Under the pieces are notes generated by a model. The model searched no databases, was not told where the DNA came from, and was given only the letters and a program-made list of their open reading frames with translations. From Mucispirillum schaedleri (lineage in GTDB: Bacteria; Chrysiogenota; Deferribacteres; Deferribacterales; Mucispirillaceae), in contig CASEIN010000001.1 of NCBI GenBank assembly GCA_949287985.1, positions 65,051 to 129,050 of the forward strand: a stretch of 64,000 bases of DNA. Reading direction: 5' to 3'. Both the position numbers and the translations under genes were made by a program. Positions 29,307 through 37,591 of this stretch are shown one piece after another (positions within the stretch are counted from its first letter, which is position 1; the number at the start of each line of letters is the position of its first letter).

Positions 29307-31091
29307 TTATTCAGCAGTTTCTTCTTCAATAACAAGTTCTACATCAGCATCACTTTCAGAATCTGTATTATCTGCAGGGGTTTCTTCCACTGTAGTATTT
29401 TCATCTATTACAGTTTCAGTGCTTTCTTGTGAAGCAGGAAGTCCGCTTGAAGAGCTTACGTTACTATCTTCACTTCTATTTAAATAGTCATCTATCATTT
29501 GCTGGTTTGGTTTAACACTAGCAGGGTTTTTAAGAGATGCTTTTACTGCAGTGCAGTCGCCTTGAGCCATTCTATCAGCAAAGTCATAAGCATTATATTT
29601 TAAATCGTTTTCGCCTTTTATTCTAATATCAGTATCTGCTTTAGCTAATATTAATGCATCAACAGCTTCACTGTTACATAATAATGCAGCAGCTATTAAT
29701 GGAGTAGCATCTTTTGGAATAGTTACACCATTTACTTCCACAGCAAAAGGAAGTTTATTATTAATGCCACCACCAAGTAATCTTGATAATTTAGAACCAC
29801 CTTCTATACTGTTAAAAATTTGTTTTGCTCCATATATATATGGTACAGCATCATTTTCCTCATAGCTTCCAAATATATCAACACCAGCTTCTCCTAATGC
29901 TTTTACTGTAGAATTATGTCCTCTTGCTTTTGCAATAGCAAGTGGAGTTTCACCGGCATCGTTAGTTGCTGTTAAAACTTCTAAACTATTTGGCATTAAT
30001 GCAAGACCTCTTAAAAGGTAATTATATTCAAATGTAGCAGCAATATGGGCAATATTTGACATATGCCCAATAGTAACATTATCATCTTTAGTTTGGATAG
30101 TGATTTCTTCTATCATTGTAGTTATTGAGCCACCATTTACTATATTTTTAATTGCTTCAATACCTGCACCATCTTGACTGTATTTTCTTAATACAAGGTT
30201 CATAAAAACATCTACTGGTACATTTGCTTCCTGTAATAATGGACCCATATCATTATAGAACATATAGTGTAAAGGGATAGTATTTGTGCCGTCTTCTGCT
30301 TTCATATCAGCATATAAAGAAGCTGTTTTTGTGAAAAAGAAGTTTAATGCTTCAAAGTTTTTGCTTTTTAACGCTGTTATTACAGGCATTTGGTCATTAT
30401 TTTCATCATTTCTATTAGTAAAGTTAATACCACCTGCATATTTTATAATTACAGGTATTGCATCATTTAGATTGTTTTCTACAGCATAGTTTAGGATAGT
30501 TTTTCCTTTGCCGTCTTCATCTGTAATATTGTCTTTTATTATAGCATTAGCTGCATATAATTCTGATTTATCTTTGTATATGCTTGGGTTATCTCTTTCA
30601 AATTTACGAGCAGCTTTTAAATAGTTTTCAAACATACCAGCCTGTTCTGCTTCGCCACACTGGATAATAATAGCAGAAACTTCCATGCCGTTTGTTTTAG
30701 CTTTTAAATCTGCACCTTTTTCAATTAAATCATTAACTAAAGAAGGTGTGCAAAAAAGAGCAGCAATACCAAGTGGTGTTGCACCTTTTTGGATAGTTAT
30801 TTGTGGCTCATTAATAAGAAGTCTTTTTGCATGGCTTGGATAGCCGATAGTAACATCTTCTTCAAGCTGAGCATTAACACCACCTTTTTCAATTAGCTTA
30901 TAAAGTAAATCATACTGTGGGTTTTTTAAAATCGATAATGATTTTTTAAATGGCTCCATATCTGTAAGTGGAGCTTGTGTTTGGTTGTCTGTTTGATTAT
31001 CTTTTGGTGTTGCTGTTTGTTCTGCATCTTTTTTACAGCCAAAGGATAATAAAACAATAGTAAGGGTAAGTAAAGTAAGTAATTTTTTCAT
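29307..31091 (-). CDS. Ankyrin-repeat-like lipoprotein
   Basis: 594 residues. The signal peptide has lipobox LSFGC with acylated Cys19, then a Gln/Thr-rich linker. Several ankyrin-type units follow: GATPLGIAALFCTPSLVNDL, DAGETPLAIAKARGHNSTV and DATPLIAAALLCNSEAVDAL, each with the TPL-x-x-A core. Between them are poorly matching units, so the array is degenerate. The last 60 residues are strongly acidic and Ser/Thr-rich. Ankyrin lipoproteins usually mediate protein-protein contacts in the periplasm or at the surface. ATG 31091 is preferred: GGAGAG lies 2-7 nt upstream, and the earlier ATG at 31121 would mask the signal peptide. Confidence 0.75.
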   Translation of the reverse strand: MKKLLTLLTLTIVLLSFGCKKDAEQTATPKDNQTDNQTQAPLTDMEPFKKSLSILKNPQYDLLYKLIEKGGVNAQLEEDVTIGYPSHAKRLLINEPQITIQKGATPLGIAALFCTPSLVNDLIEKGADLKAKTNGMEVSAIIIQCGEAEQAGMFENYLKAARKFERDNPSIYKDKSELYAANAIIKDNITDEDGKGKTILNYAVENNLNDAIPVIIKYAGGINFTNRNDENNDQMPVITALKSKNFEALNFFFTKTASLYADMKAEDGTNTIPLHYMFYNDMGPLLQEANVPVDVFMNLVLRKYSQDGAGIEAIKNIVNGGSITTMIEEITIQTKDDNVTIGHMSNIAHIAATFEYNYLLRGLALMPNSLEVLTATNDAGETPLAIAKARGHNSTVKALGEAGVDIFGSYEENDAVPYIYGAKQIFNSIEGGSKLSRLLGGGINNKLPFAVEVNGVTIPKDATPLIAAALLCNSEAVDALILAKADTDIRIKGENDLKYNAYDFADRMAQGDCTAVKASLKNPASVKPNQQMIDDYLNRSEDSNVSSSSGLPASQESTETVIDENTTVEETPADNTDSESDADVELVIEEETAE

Positions 31092-31175
31092 CACTCTCTC
31101 CATTGTTAAATTTTTTCGCATAATAACATAAAAATTTTATTTTGTCATCATATTTATATGGTATTTTTAAGATAT

Positions 31176-31229
31176 GGTAAATTCTAAAAACGATTGCTTA
31201 ATGTGTTGTAATCGTTTTTAGAATTTACC
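31176..31229. repeat. 54-bp near-perfect palindrome (MITE-like), also a strong hairpin terminator candidate
   Basis: GGTAAATTCTAAAAACGATT (31176-31195) and its exact inverse (31210-31229) flank a 14-nt centre, followed by eight T. The arm with its next two bases (GC) is repeated once at 41695-41716 beside a degraded IS30-like transposase start, suggesting that this palindrome is built from the two ends of that element. Confidence 0.7.
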
Positions 31230-31255
31230 TTTTTTTTAATAACTTAAAATTACAC

Positions 31256-31285
31256 TTGACATACAACCTATTTATGTGAAAGAAT
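31256..31285 (+). promoter_or_regulatory. Promoter candidate of the first small lipoprotein
   Basis: TTGACA at 31256-31261 and AAGAAT at 31280-31285 (18-bp spacer, weak -10). The segment aligns with the poly-C promoter before the second paralog, and both lead into the same CAGAAGCTTCAAAAATTTAA leader. Confidence 0.45.
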
Positions 31286-31333
31286 AAGCCGTTAATAGTA
31301 ACAGAAGCTTCAAAAATTTAAGGGGTTTATTAT

Positions 31334-31924
31334 ATGAGACAATTATTAAAAACTATTTTATTAATTTCAGTATTAACAATTTTTATTGCAGGTTGTGCAG
31401 AAGAAAAGTCAAAATCAGGTCAGACAAATACAGGGCAGACAGATACAGGGCAGCAAACACCTACAACAGCAGAACAAGTTTTTACCAATTTTATGACTGA
31501 ATTTAATGCAATGCAGGCAGTAGATATTGGTCCATTAAGTCCTGATGGACCATACCTTTACTCTACTACTGCAAATATCACTAATACAAGAACAGATAAT
31601 AAAGATGCTTATTTTATAGATTTGGATGTTACGTTTAAAGAATTTCGAGGAGTAAAACTGAATATATATCTTGGCGTTACTCCAGATCGAGATGCACCAG
31701 GAGTTTTAATAAGTGCAAATGGTAGTAGTAATGCGACTTTTTTTACACGTAATAGTGTACCAAAAGGAACTCATTCATCAATTTGTGCATTATTAACTCA
31801 AGAAGAATATGCAGTAATAGAAGAATTATTACAAGCAGAAACTGCTCTTACTGTTGAACAAATGCAGACAGTTATCGACCTTGTAAAACCTTATGTGGTA
31901 AAAATCAATTATACAATTCCATAG
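31334..31924 (+). CDS. Small lipoprotein, paralog A (function unknown)
   Basis: 196 residues. Lipobox IAGC puts the acylated Cys at 21, followed by a Gln/Thr linker and a compact domain shared with the gene at 32168. Shared motifs are FNAMQ..DIG, TTANITN, DNKDA, GVLISANG.SN, SSICALLTQEE and the ending IDLVKPYVVKINY. AAGGGG lies upstream of the ATG. I recognise no family. The two genes and their flanks (leader and terminator) are a tandem duplication with a unit of about 0.8 kb. Confidence 0.75.
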   Translation: MRQLLKTILLISVLTIFIAGCAEEKSKSGQTNTGQTDTGQQTPTTAEQVFTNFMTEFNAMQAVDIGPLSPDGPYLYSTTANITNTRTDNKDAYFIDLDVTFKEFRGVKLNIYLGVTPDRDAPGVLISANGSSNATFFTRNSVPKGTHSSICALLTQEEYAVIEELLQAETALTVEQMQTVIDLVKPYVVKINYTIP

Positions 31925-31936
31925 TAATATATCATG

Positions 31937-31967
31937 GCATTTCCATATTTTAATAATATGGAAATGC
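31937..31967 (+). terminator. Rho-independent terminator, copy A
   Basis: GCATTTCCATATT (31937-31949) pairs perfectly with AATATGGAAATGC (31955-31967), followed by a T-rich tail. An identical hairpin follows the second paralog. Confidence 0.85.
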
Positions 31968-32092
31968 TTCTTTTATGTTTTTATATATGTATATAATTTA
32001 ATCTAAAAATATAATTTATAGTTTATTATACTTCTAATTATTATAATATTCTTTTCAACTTAAATATTTTTTTTAATAATTTAAAAAAACAC

Positions 32093-32119
32093 TTGACATT
32101 CCCCCCCCCATGATAAAAT
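32093..32119 (+). promoter_or_regulatory. Promoter with a C9 homopolymer in the -35/-10 spacer (phase-variable candidate)
   Basis: TTGACA at 32093-32098 and TAAAAT at 32114-32119 are separated by 15 bp that include nine consecutive C (32101-32109). Such a tract is exceptional in this AT-rich DNA. Slippage by one or two C would change the spacer to 16 or 17 bp and alter strength. The gene controlled is the lipoprotein at 32168. Confidence 0.6.
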
Positions 32120-32167
32120 GAACTGTCGACGATAACAGAAGCTTCAAAAATTTAAGGGGTTTATTAT

Positions 32168-32728
32168 ATGAAACAATTTTTAAAAACTATTTTATTAGTG
32201 TCTGTACTAGCAATTTTTATTGCAGGTTGTGCAGAAGAAAGTTCAAATTCAGCTCCAACAACATCTAAAACAGCAGAACAAGTTTTAGCCGATTTTATGG
32301 CTGAATTTAATGCAATGCAGGGTGAAGATATTGGTCAATTGACTTCTTCAGGAACTACTTATACTACTACTGCAAATATAACTAATGCAAGAAAAGATAA
32401 TAAAGATGCTTTTTTTGTAAGTATGGATAGTTATTTGGTTGAATTTTCAGCAGTCAAACTAAATGAGGCTCTTTTGGTTGAAACAAATTCACCACAATTA
32501 CCAGGTGTTTTAATAAGTGCAAATGGTAATAGTAATGTAACTTTTAGAACATCTAATAATCCACCATTAGGAACACGCTCATCAGTTTGTGCTTTATTAA
32601 CTCAAGAAGAATTATTAAAATTACAAGAATTAATACCACAAGGAGTTATGCCAACTGGAGAACAAATGCAGGCTATTATCGACCTTGTAAAACCTTATGT
32701 AGTAAAAATAAATTATTCAGTTCAATAA
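32168..32728 (+). CDS. Small lipoprotein, paralog B (function unknown, probably phase-variable expression)
   Basis: 186 residues, Cys21 lipobox IAGC. Same domain as the gene at 31334, with shared motifs FNAMQ..DIGQL, TTANITNARKDNKDAFFV, GVLISANGNSNVTF, RSSVCALLTQEEL and IIDLVKPYVVKINY. The two differ mainly in the linker and in the central 40 residues. The ribosome site and leader are identical to paralog A, but the promoter differs by the C9 tract. No known family is recognised; a surface or outer-membrane lipoprotein is inferred from the lipobox without an inner-membrane Asp at +2. Confidence 0.75.
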   Translation: MKQFLKTILLVSVLAIFIAGCAEESSNSAPTTSKTAEQVLADFMAEFNAMQGEDIGQLTSSGTTYTTTANITNARKDNKDAFFVSMDSYLVEFSAVKLNEALLVETNSPQLPGVLISANGNSNVTFRTSNNPPLGTRSSVCALLTQEELLKLQELIPQGVMPTGEQMQAIIDLVKPYVVKINYSVQ

Positions 32729-32740
32729 TAATATATCATG

Positions 32741-32771
32741 GCATTTCCATATTTTAATAATATGGAAATGC
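32741..32771 (+). terminator. Rho-independent terminator, copy B
   Basis: Same 13-bp stem as at 31937 (GCATTTCCATATT with AATATGGAAATGC), with a T-rich tail. Confidence 0.85.
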
Positions 32772-33043
32772 TTCTTTTATGTTTTTATATATATGTATAT
32801 AATTTTATCTAAATTATAAAATTTTTTCTTGACAAGTATAAAAATATATAATAATAAAGAAGCGAGTATTCATACTACTTTCTCAAGGTTCTGTATATTA
32901 TAAGTCAAACATAGTTAAATTTCAGTTACCTTAAGTTATTTTGCTTGAATTTTATATATTTATTAAGTCGTATTTTTACGGCAATTCTTAATGTTGCTTA
33001 ATTTTAAAGTAATTTATAAAGTCAATATATAAAGAGGTATTTT
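32772..33043 (+). promoter_or_regulatory. rho upstream region and leader
   Basis: About 270 bases without a gene. TTGACA at 32829-32834 followed 17 bp later by TAATAA is a plausible promoter, giving a leader near 180 nt. Many bacterial rho genes have long leaders for autoregulation, but no specific attenuator structure is obvious here apart from a short CGT/ACG hairpin near 32970. Confidence 0.35.
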
Positions 33044-34330
33044 GTGAATCTTACTGAATTAAAAAAGAAATCTATTGAAGATTTAGTAGCTATTGCTACG
33101 CAGCTTGAAATTGAAAATGCTGAAAACTTACTTAAGCAGGAGCTTGTATTTGAAATATTAAAATCTACAAGCATTAAAAATGGTCAAATATATGGTCAGG
33201 GTGTATTAGAGATTTTGCCTGATGGTTTTGGTTTTTTACGCTCTCCTGATTATAACTATCTGCCGGGGCCTGATGATATATATGTTTCGCCTGCTCAAAT
33301 TAGAAGATTAGGCTTAAGAAATGGTGATACTGTGGCAGGTGAAATTAGGCCGCCTAAAGATAATGAAAAATATTTTGCACTTTTAAAAGTGGAAACTGTA
33401 AACTTTGATGCACCTACTAGACAAAGAAACCTTTTTGAAAATTTAACACCTCTTTTTCCTGATGAAAGGCTTGATTTAGAAGCAGACCCTACAAAATATG
33501 ATACGAGATGTATAAACTTAATTGCACCAATAGGTAAAGGGCAGCGTGGCTTAATTGTTGCTCCCCCTAGAACTGGTAAAACTGTTCTTATGAAATCTAT
33601 TGCTGGCTCTATTGCAAAAAATCACCCAGAAGTATATATGATATTACTTTTAATTGATGAACGTCCAGAAGAAGTTACTGACTTTAAGAAAACAGTTGCC
33701 AAAATGACTGAAGATGCCATAAACGAAGGCAGGCAGCCTATGCAGGTAGAAGTTATTTCTTCTACATTTGATGAGCCTGCATACAGGCACGTTCAAGTGG
33801 CTGAAATGGTTTTAAATAAATCTAAAAGGCTTGTAGAAAGCGGCAGAGATGTTGTTATTATTCTTGATAGTATAACTCGCCTTGCTCGTGCATATAATGC
33901 TGTTGAACCGTCCAGCGGTAAAGTGCTTTCTGGTGGTGTAGACGCTAATGCACTCCATAAACCAAAACGCTTTTTTGGTGCTGCAAGAAATATTGAAAAT
34001 GGCGGCTCTCTTTCTATTATTGCTTCAGCATTGGTGGATACTGGCTCTAGAATGGACGAAGTTATTTTTGAAGAATTTAAAGGAACTGGTAATATGGAAC
34101 TTCACCTTGATAGAAGGCTTGTGGAACGCAGGCTCTTTCCTGCTATTGATATTAATAAATCAGGCACAAGACGTGAAGAATTACTTCACACTCAAGAAGA
34201 ACAAAATAAAGTTTGGATATTACGCAGGTTCTTATCAAATATGAATTCGGTAGATGCTATGGAGCTTGTGCTTGATAAAATGCGTGGCACTAAAACAAAT
34301 ACAGAATTTTTAAATAATATGAGTAAATAA
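33044..34330 (+). CDS. rho: Transcription termination factor Rho
   Basis: Hexameric RNA-dependent ATPase that ends transcription. 428 residues, close to E. coli Rho (419). The N-terminal Rho_N helix bundle starts [16 protein letters not shown], then the cold-shock-like RNA domain ([29 protein letters not shown]). Walker A lies near residue 174 (PPRTGKT), Walker B is [16 protein letters not shown], the Q-loop follows in [14 protein letters not shown], and the arginine finger is in [18 protein letters not shown] start at 33044 with AGAGG upstream. A strong terminator follows. Confidence 0.97.
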   Translation: MNLTELKKKSIEDLVAIATQLEIENAENLLKQELVFEILKSTSIKNGQIYGQGVLEILPDGFGFLRSPDYNYLPGPDDIYVSPAQIRRLGLRNGDTVAGEIRPPKDNEKYFALLKVETVNFDAPTRQRNLFENLTPLFPDERLDLEADPTKYDTRCINLIAPIGKGQRGLIVAPPRTGKTVLMKSIAGSIAKNHPEVYMILLLIDERPEEVTDFKKTVAKMTEDAINEGRQPMQVEVISSTFDEPAYRHVQVAEMVLNKSKRLVESGRDVVIILDSITRLARAYNAVEPSSGKVLSGGVDANALHKPKRFFGAARNIENGGSLSIIASALVDTGSRMDEVIFEEFKGTGNMELHLDRRLVERRLFPAIDINKSGTRREELLHTQEEQNKVWILRRFLSNMNSVDAMELVLDKMRGTKTNTEFLNNMSK

Positions 34331-34336
34331 ATTACA

Positions 34337-34360
34337 GGGGCCTTAAAAGCCCCTTTTTTT
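34337..34360 (+). terminator. Rho-independent terminator after rho
   Basis: GGGGC (34337-34341) pairs with GCCCC (34349-34353), then seven T. Confidence 0.85.
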
Positions 34361-34364
34361 ATGC

Positions 34365-34392
34365 TTGCAATAAATAATCATTAATGTATATT
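34365..34392 (+). promoter_or_regulatory. Promoter of the sirtuin / XpaC-like operon
   Basis: TTGCAA (34365-34370), a 16-bp spacer and TATATT (34387-34392) preceded by TG, about 30 nt before the ATG at 34422. It lies right after the rho terminator. Confidence 0.5.
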
Positions 34393-34421
34393 TATATTAA
34401 TATTATCTTTTTAGGTGCATT

Positions 34422-35141
34422 ATGAGCAAAATAGTATTTTTCAGTGGTGCAGGCTTAAGTGCAGATAGTGGATTGGGAGTTTTCCGCGGCGGCAATGGCT
34501 TGTGGGATAAATATGATGTTAACCAAGTATGCAATATTAATACTTGGGAAAAAAATTATAATTTAGTTCACGAGTTTTATTCTTTAAGGCGAGTAGAATA
34601 TGCAAAAGCAAAGCCTAATAGTATGCATAAAGTTATAGCATCCTTGCAGCAAAAATATGGAAAAGAAAAAGTCATAGTCATTACCCAAAATATTGATAAT
34701 TTATTAGAAGATGCAGGCTGCACTGATGTGATGCATGTTCATGGCAGAATAAATTATATTCACTGCACAAAGTGTAACCATGAAGTTTATATTACAGATG
34801 AATTTAAAGGTGCAGTATGCCAAAATTGTGGCGGCACTCATTTTAAGCCATCTATTGTATTTTTTGGAGAGCAGGCACCAAAATATGCTGATATGTATGG
34901 GGCATTTGCAAGCTTATCAGAAAATGATGGTGTAGCAGTTATTGGGACAGAAGGTTCTGTTGTGCCTATTGCTCATATATTAGGGGATAAATCATATGGT
35001 GTAAAAGCATCAAGGCTTTTATGTAACCTTGAAAAATCAATATATATAAATGATAAACTTTTTGATGAAGTAATATATGACAGAGCAGAAAATGCAAGTA
35101 GTAAGGTTCAGGAATTTGCCACTTCTATACTTGAAAAATAA
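34422..35141 (+). CDS. cobB: NAD-dependent protein deacylase, class III sirtuin
   Basis: Removes acyl groups from lysine using NAD. The Rossmann motif FSGAGLSADSG is at 7-17, then GVFRGG, with TQNID at 89-93. The catalytic His107 is in MHVHG, and zinc cysteines are C115/C118/C133/C136. Tyr53 and Arg56 (FYSLRR) are the class III residues that bind negatively charged acyl groups, so desuccinylation as well as deacetylation is expected. It lies 8 bases upstream of the first XpaC-like gene, making it the lead gene of that operon; a functional link is possible but unproved. Confidence 0.9.
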   Translation: MSKIVFFSGAGLSADSGLGVFRGGNGLWDKYDVNQVCNINTWEKNYNLVHEFYSLRRVEYAKAKPNSMHKVIASLQQKYGKEKVIVITQNIDNLLEDAGCTDVMHVHGRINYIHCTKCNHEVYITDEFKGAVCQNCGGTHFKPSIVFFGEQAPKYADMYGAFASLSENDGVAVIGTEGSVVPIAHILGDKSYGVKASRLLCNLEKSIYINDKLFDEVIYDRAENASSKVQEFATSILEK

Positions 35142-35149
35142 GGTGATGT

Positions 35150-36337
35150 ATGAATGACTATGTTAATATAGATAGAGTCAGTGCTTTATTAATTGCATTT
35201 ATATATATTAGTATAACAACTACTATTTTTAGCTTAACTAATCCAGTTGCTGCCATATTACTTTTGATAGTCTATAATACTGTATTTCTTTATATTCCAT
35301 ATAAATTTAAACTATCTAAAAACATGAGTATTTTACAAGTAAGTTTAATAGTTATTACTACAGTTCTTTTTATAATAACTAAAGCAGAATATTCAAAATA
35401 TAATGAACTGTTTATAATATTTGCATATTTATGTAATATATTTTTTATTTTTTCTTTATTCAAACTACACTTCCATGTAAGAAATATTTATAAATATAGT
35501 TACATATATGTAAATAAAAATAAATTTAAACCACGTCCATTTTTATTGTTATTTATTTATATCTTATTGTTATGGACATATTTATTTTCTTTAGCATTCC
35601 TGTATACTGAATATATCATGACTGATTATATCATGAATTATTATTTAGCAATAATAAAATATTTTATTTATGTTGTATTCTCGTTTATATATATATACTT
35701 ATATTATAGGTTACTGCATAAATATAAAAGTGCATATGTTGTTTTATATTTAAGTCGTAATAGAAAAATTCATGTTTCATCATTAATTAATAAAAATTCT
35801 ACTGATATATATGAATTGTTTAAAAACCAAGTAGAACCATATGTTTACTATGTTCATTATAATGAAGAAAATAACGTTATAACATTTGATGATGAAGATG
35901 ATATTCTTAAATCAAATGAAAATAATGAAGTGCTTAAATGTAGCCTTGATAAATCAATTGCTTTTATTAAGTCATTACTTGAAAATGAAAACAGCCATGA
36001 AATAGCAGGTATTCTTAAAAGTATTATTGATAAATTAAATAAAATAAATAATATGGATAAAGAAAAACATCAGTTTAATAAATATATCCACCATATTAAT
36101 GAAAGATATATTCCTTATATTAAAAGTTTAGTGCAGGCTTATTATAATAATATGCAGTTAGATTTGGATTTAACTAAAACTATGCAGGAAAAGATTATAT
36201 TATCACTTGAAAAAATTAATGATACATTTGAAAAAAGTGTGCAGGAAATGTATAATAAAAATATGCTTGAACTGGAAAGCTATATACAAGCAATGGATAT
36301 TATGTTAAACTATAAAAATTCAGACAGTAAGGCATAA
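35150..36337 (+). CDS. XpaC-like membrane protein, paralog 1
   Basis: 395 residues. About six membrane helices occupy residues 10-205, followed by a conserved cytosolic part: a KYKSAYVVLYLS..RKIHVSSL strand region, an acidic FDDEDDI patch, then a helical bundle (SLDKSIAFIKSLL ... INERYIPYIKSLVQAYYNN ... MQEKIILSLEKINDTFEKSVQEMY ... ESYIQAMDIML). The last helices resemble the C-terminus of the XpaC/PF10112 family found with TelA in tellurite and stress operons. The match is from pattern only. The C-terminal half is almost identical in DNA to paralog 2, while the membrane half differs. Function unknown. Confidence 0.6.
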   Translation: MNDYVNIDRVSALLIAFIYISITTTIFSLTNPVAAILLLIVYNTVFLYIPYKFKLSKNMSILQVSLIVITTVLFIITKAEYSKYNELFIIFAYLCNIFFIFSLFKLHFHVRNIYKYSYIYVNKNKFKPRPFLLLFIYILLLWTYLFSLAFLYTEYIMTDYIMNYYLAIIKYFIYVVFSFIYIYLYYRLLHKYKSAYVVLYLSRNRKIHVSSLINKNSTDIYELFKNQVEPYVYYVHYNEENNVITFDDEDDILKSNENNEVLKCSLDKSIAFIKSLLENENSHEIAGILKSIIDKLNKINNMDKEKHQFNKYIHHINERYIPYIKSLVQAYYNNMQLDLDLTKTMQEKIILSLEKINDTFEKSVQEMYNKNMLELESYIQAMDIMLNYKNSDSKA

Positions 36338-36369
36338 ATTATATTAAATATAAAAAGCAGGGAGAAAAT

Positions 36370-37557
36370 ATGAATAATTATATTAGTATTGATGAAATTA
36401 GTGCTTCATTAATAGCATCTACATATCTTATTATATTAGCTTCAATTGCTACTATAATTAATATCTCAAACTCTATTGTATCTATGATATTTTATAATAT
36501 TATATTTCTTTTTATATTTTATAACGCTATATTTATATATATACTTAAAAAATTTCAATTATCTAAAGTCATAGGTGCAGTTCAGATAGTTGTAATGGTG
36601 TCTTCTACTTTACTATTTCTAACAACTTCATACTCAGTGTCTAACATATGGTTCTTAGTGCTTTCAATATTAAGCTGCTTATATTTTATATCTTCTATAA
36701 TAAGATTTTACGTTAGCTTAATAAATATTTATAAATACAGCTATATTTATATAAATAAAAATAAATTTAAACCACGACCTGTTTTATTATTAGCGGTATT
36801 ATTTTTATATTTTTTCATTGCTGGACAAATATTATTTAATTCAGGTATAAATAGTTTTATTTACCATTATAAGTTAATGCCAATATTATACTTTTTAAAT
36901 ACTTTAGTTTATATAGCTTATATATACTTATTTTATAACATAATATATAAATATAAAAGTGCATATGTTGTTTTATCTTTAAGCAGTAATAGAAAAATTT
37001 ATATTTCATCATTAGCTAAGCAATACACCACTGATGGATATGAATGGTTTAAAAATCAGGTAGAACCATATGTTTATTATGCCCATTATAATGAAGAAAA
37101 TAACATTATAACATTTGATGATGAAGATGATATTATTAAGTCAAATGAAAATAATGAAGCGCTTGAATGTAGTCTTGATAAATCAATTGCTGTTATTAAG
37201 TCATTACTTGAAAATGAAAACAGCCATGAAATAGCAGGAATTCTCAAAAGTATTATTGATAAATTAAATAAAATTAATAATATGCATCAAGAAAAACATC
37301 AGTTTAATAAATATATCCAACATATTAATGAAAGATATATTCCTTATGTTAAAAGTTTAGTGCAGGCTTATTATAATAATATGCAGTTAGATTTAGATTT
37401 AACTAAAACTATGCAGGAAAAGATTATATTATCACTTGAAAAAATTAATGATACATTTGAAAAAAGTGTGCAGGAAATGTATAATAAAAATATGCTTGAA
37501 CTGGAAAGCTATATGCAGGCAATGGATATTATGTTAAATTATAAAAGCATAAGCTAA
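36370..37557 (+). CDS. XpaC-like membrane protein, paralog 2
   Basis: 395 residues with the same plan as the gene before it: hydrophobic N-terminal half with about six helices, KYKSAYVVLSLSSNRKIYIS, acidic FDDEDDI, and the helical tail ending ESYMQAMDIMLNY. From roughly residue 200 onward the two genes differ at only a few percent of positions, whereas the membrane halves are clearly diverged; this looks like gene conversion or selection on one interaction surface. AGGGAG precedes the ATG, with a 32-nt gap to the previous gene. Confidence 0.6.
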   Translation: MNNYISIDEISASLIASTYLIILASIATIINISNSIVSMIFYNIIFLFIFYNAIFIYILKKFQLSKVIGAVQIVVMVSSTLLFLTTSYSVSNIWFLVLSILSCLYFISSIIRFYVSLINIYKYSYIYINKNKFKPRPVLLLAVLFLYFFIAGQILFNSGINSFIYHYKLMPILYFLNTLVYIAYIYLFYNIIYKYKSAYVVLSLSSNRKIYISSLAKQYTTDGYEWFKNQVEPYVYYAHYNEENNIITFDDEDDIIKSNENNEALECSLDKSIAVIKSLLENENSHEIAGILKSIIDKLNKINNMHQEKHQFNKYIQHINERYIPYVKSLVQAYYNNMQLDLDLTKTMQEKIILSLEKINDTFEKSVQEMYNKNMLELESYMQAMDIMLNYKSIS

Positions 37558-37591
37558 CTCAAGTGTTTATTATTTTAGAGAGGGCAAGTTT

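Noticed and set aside
34422-35141. Sirtuin as a Sir2-type anti-phage defence effector
   Set aside because: It is a stand-alone zinc-containing class III deacylase (CobB type) without defence partner domains.
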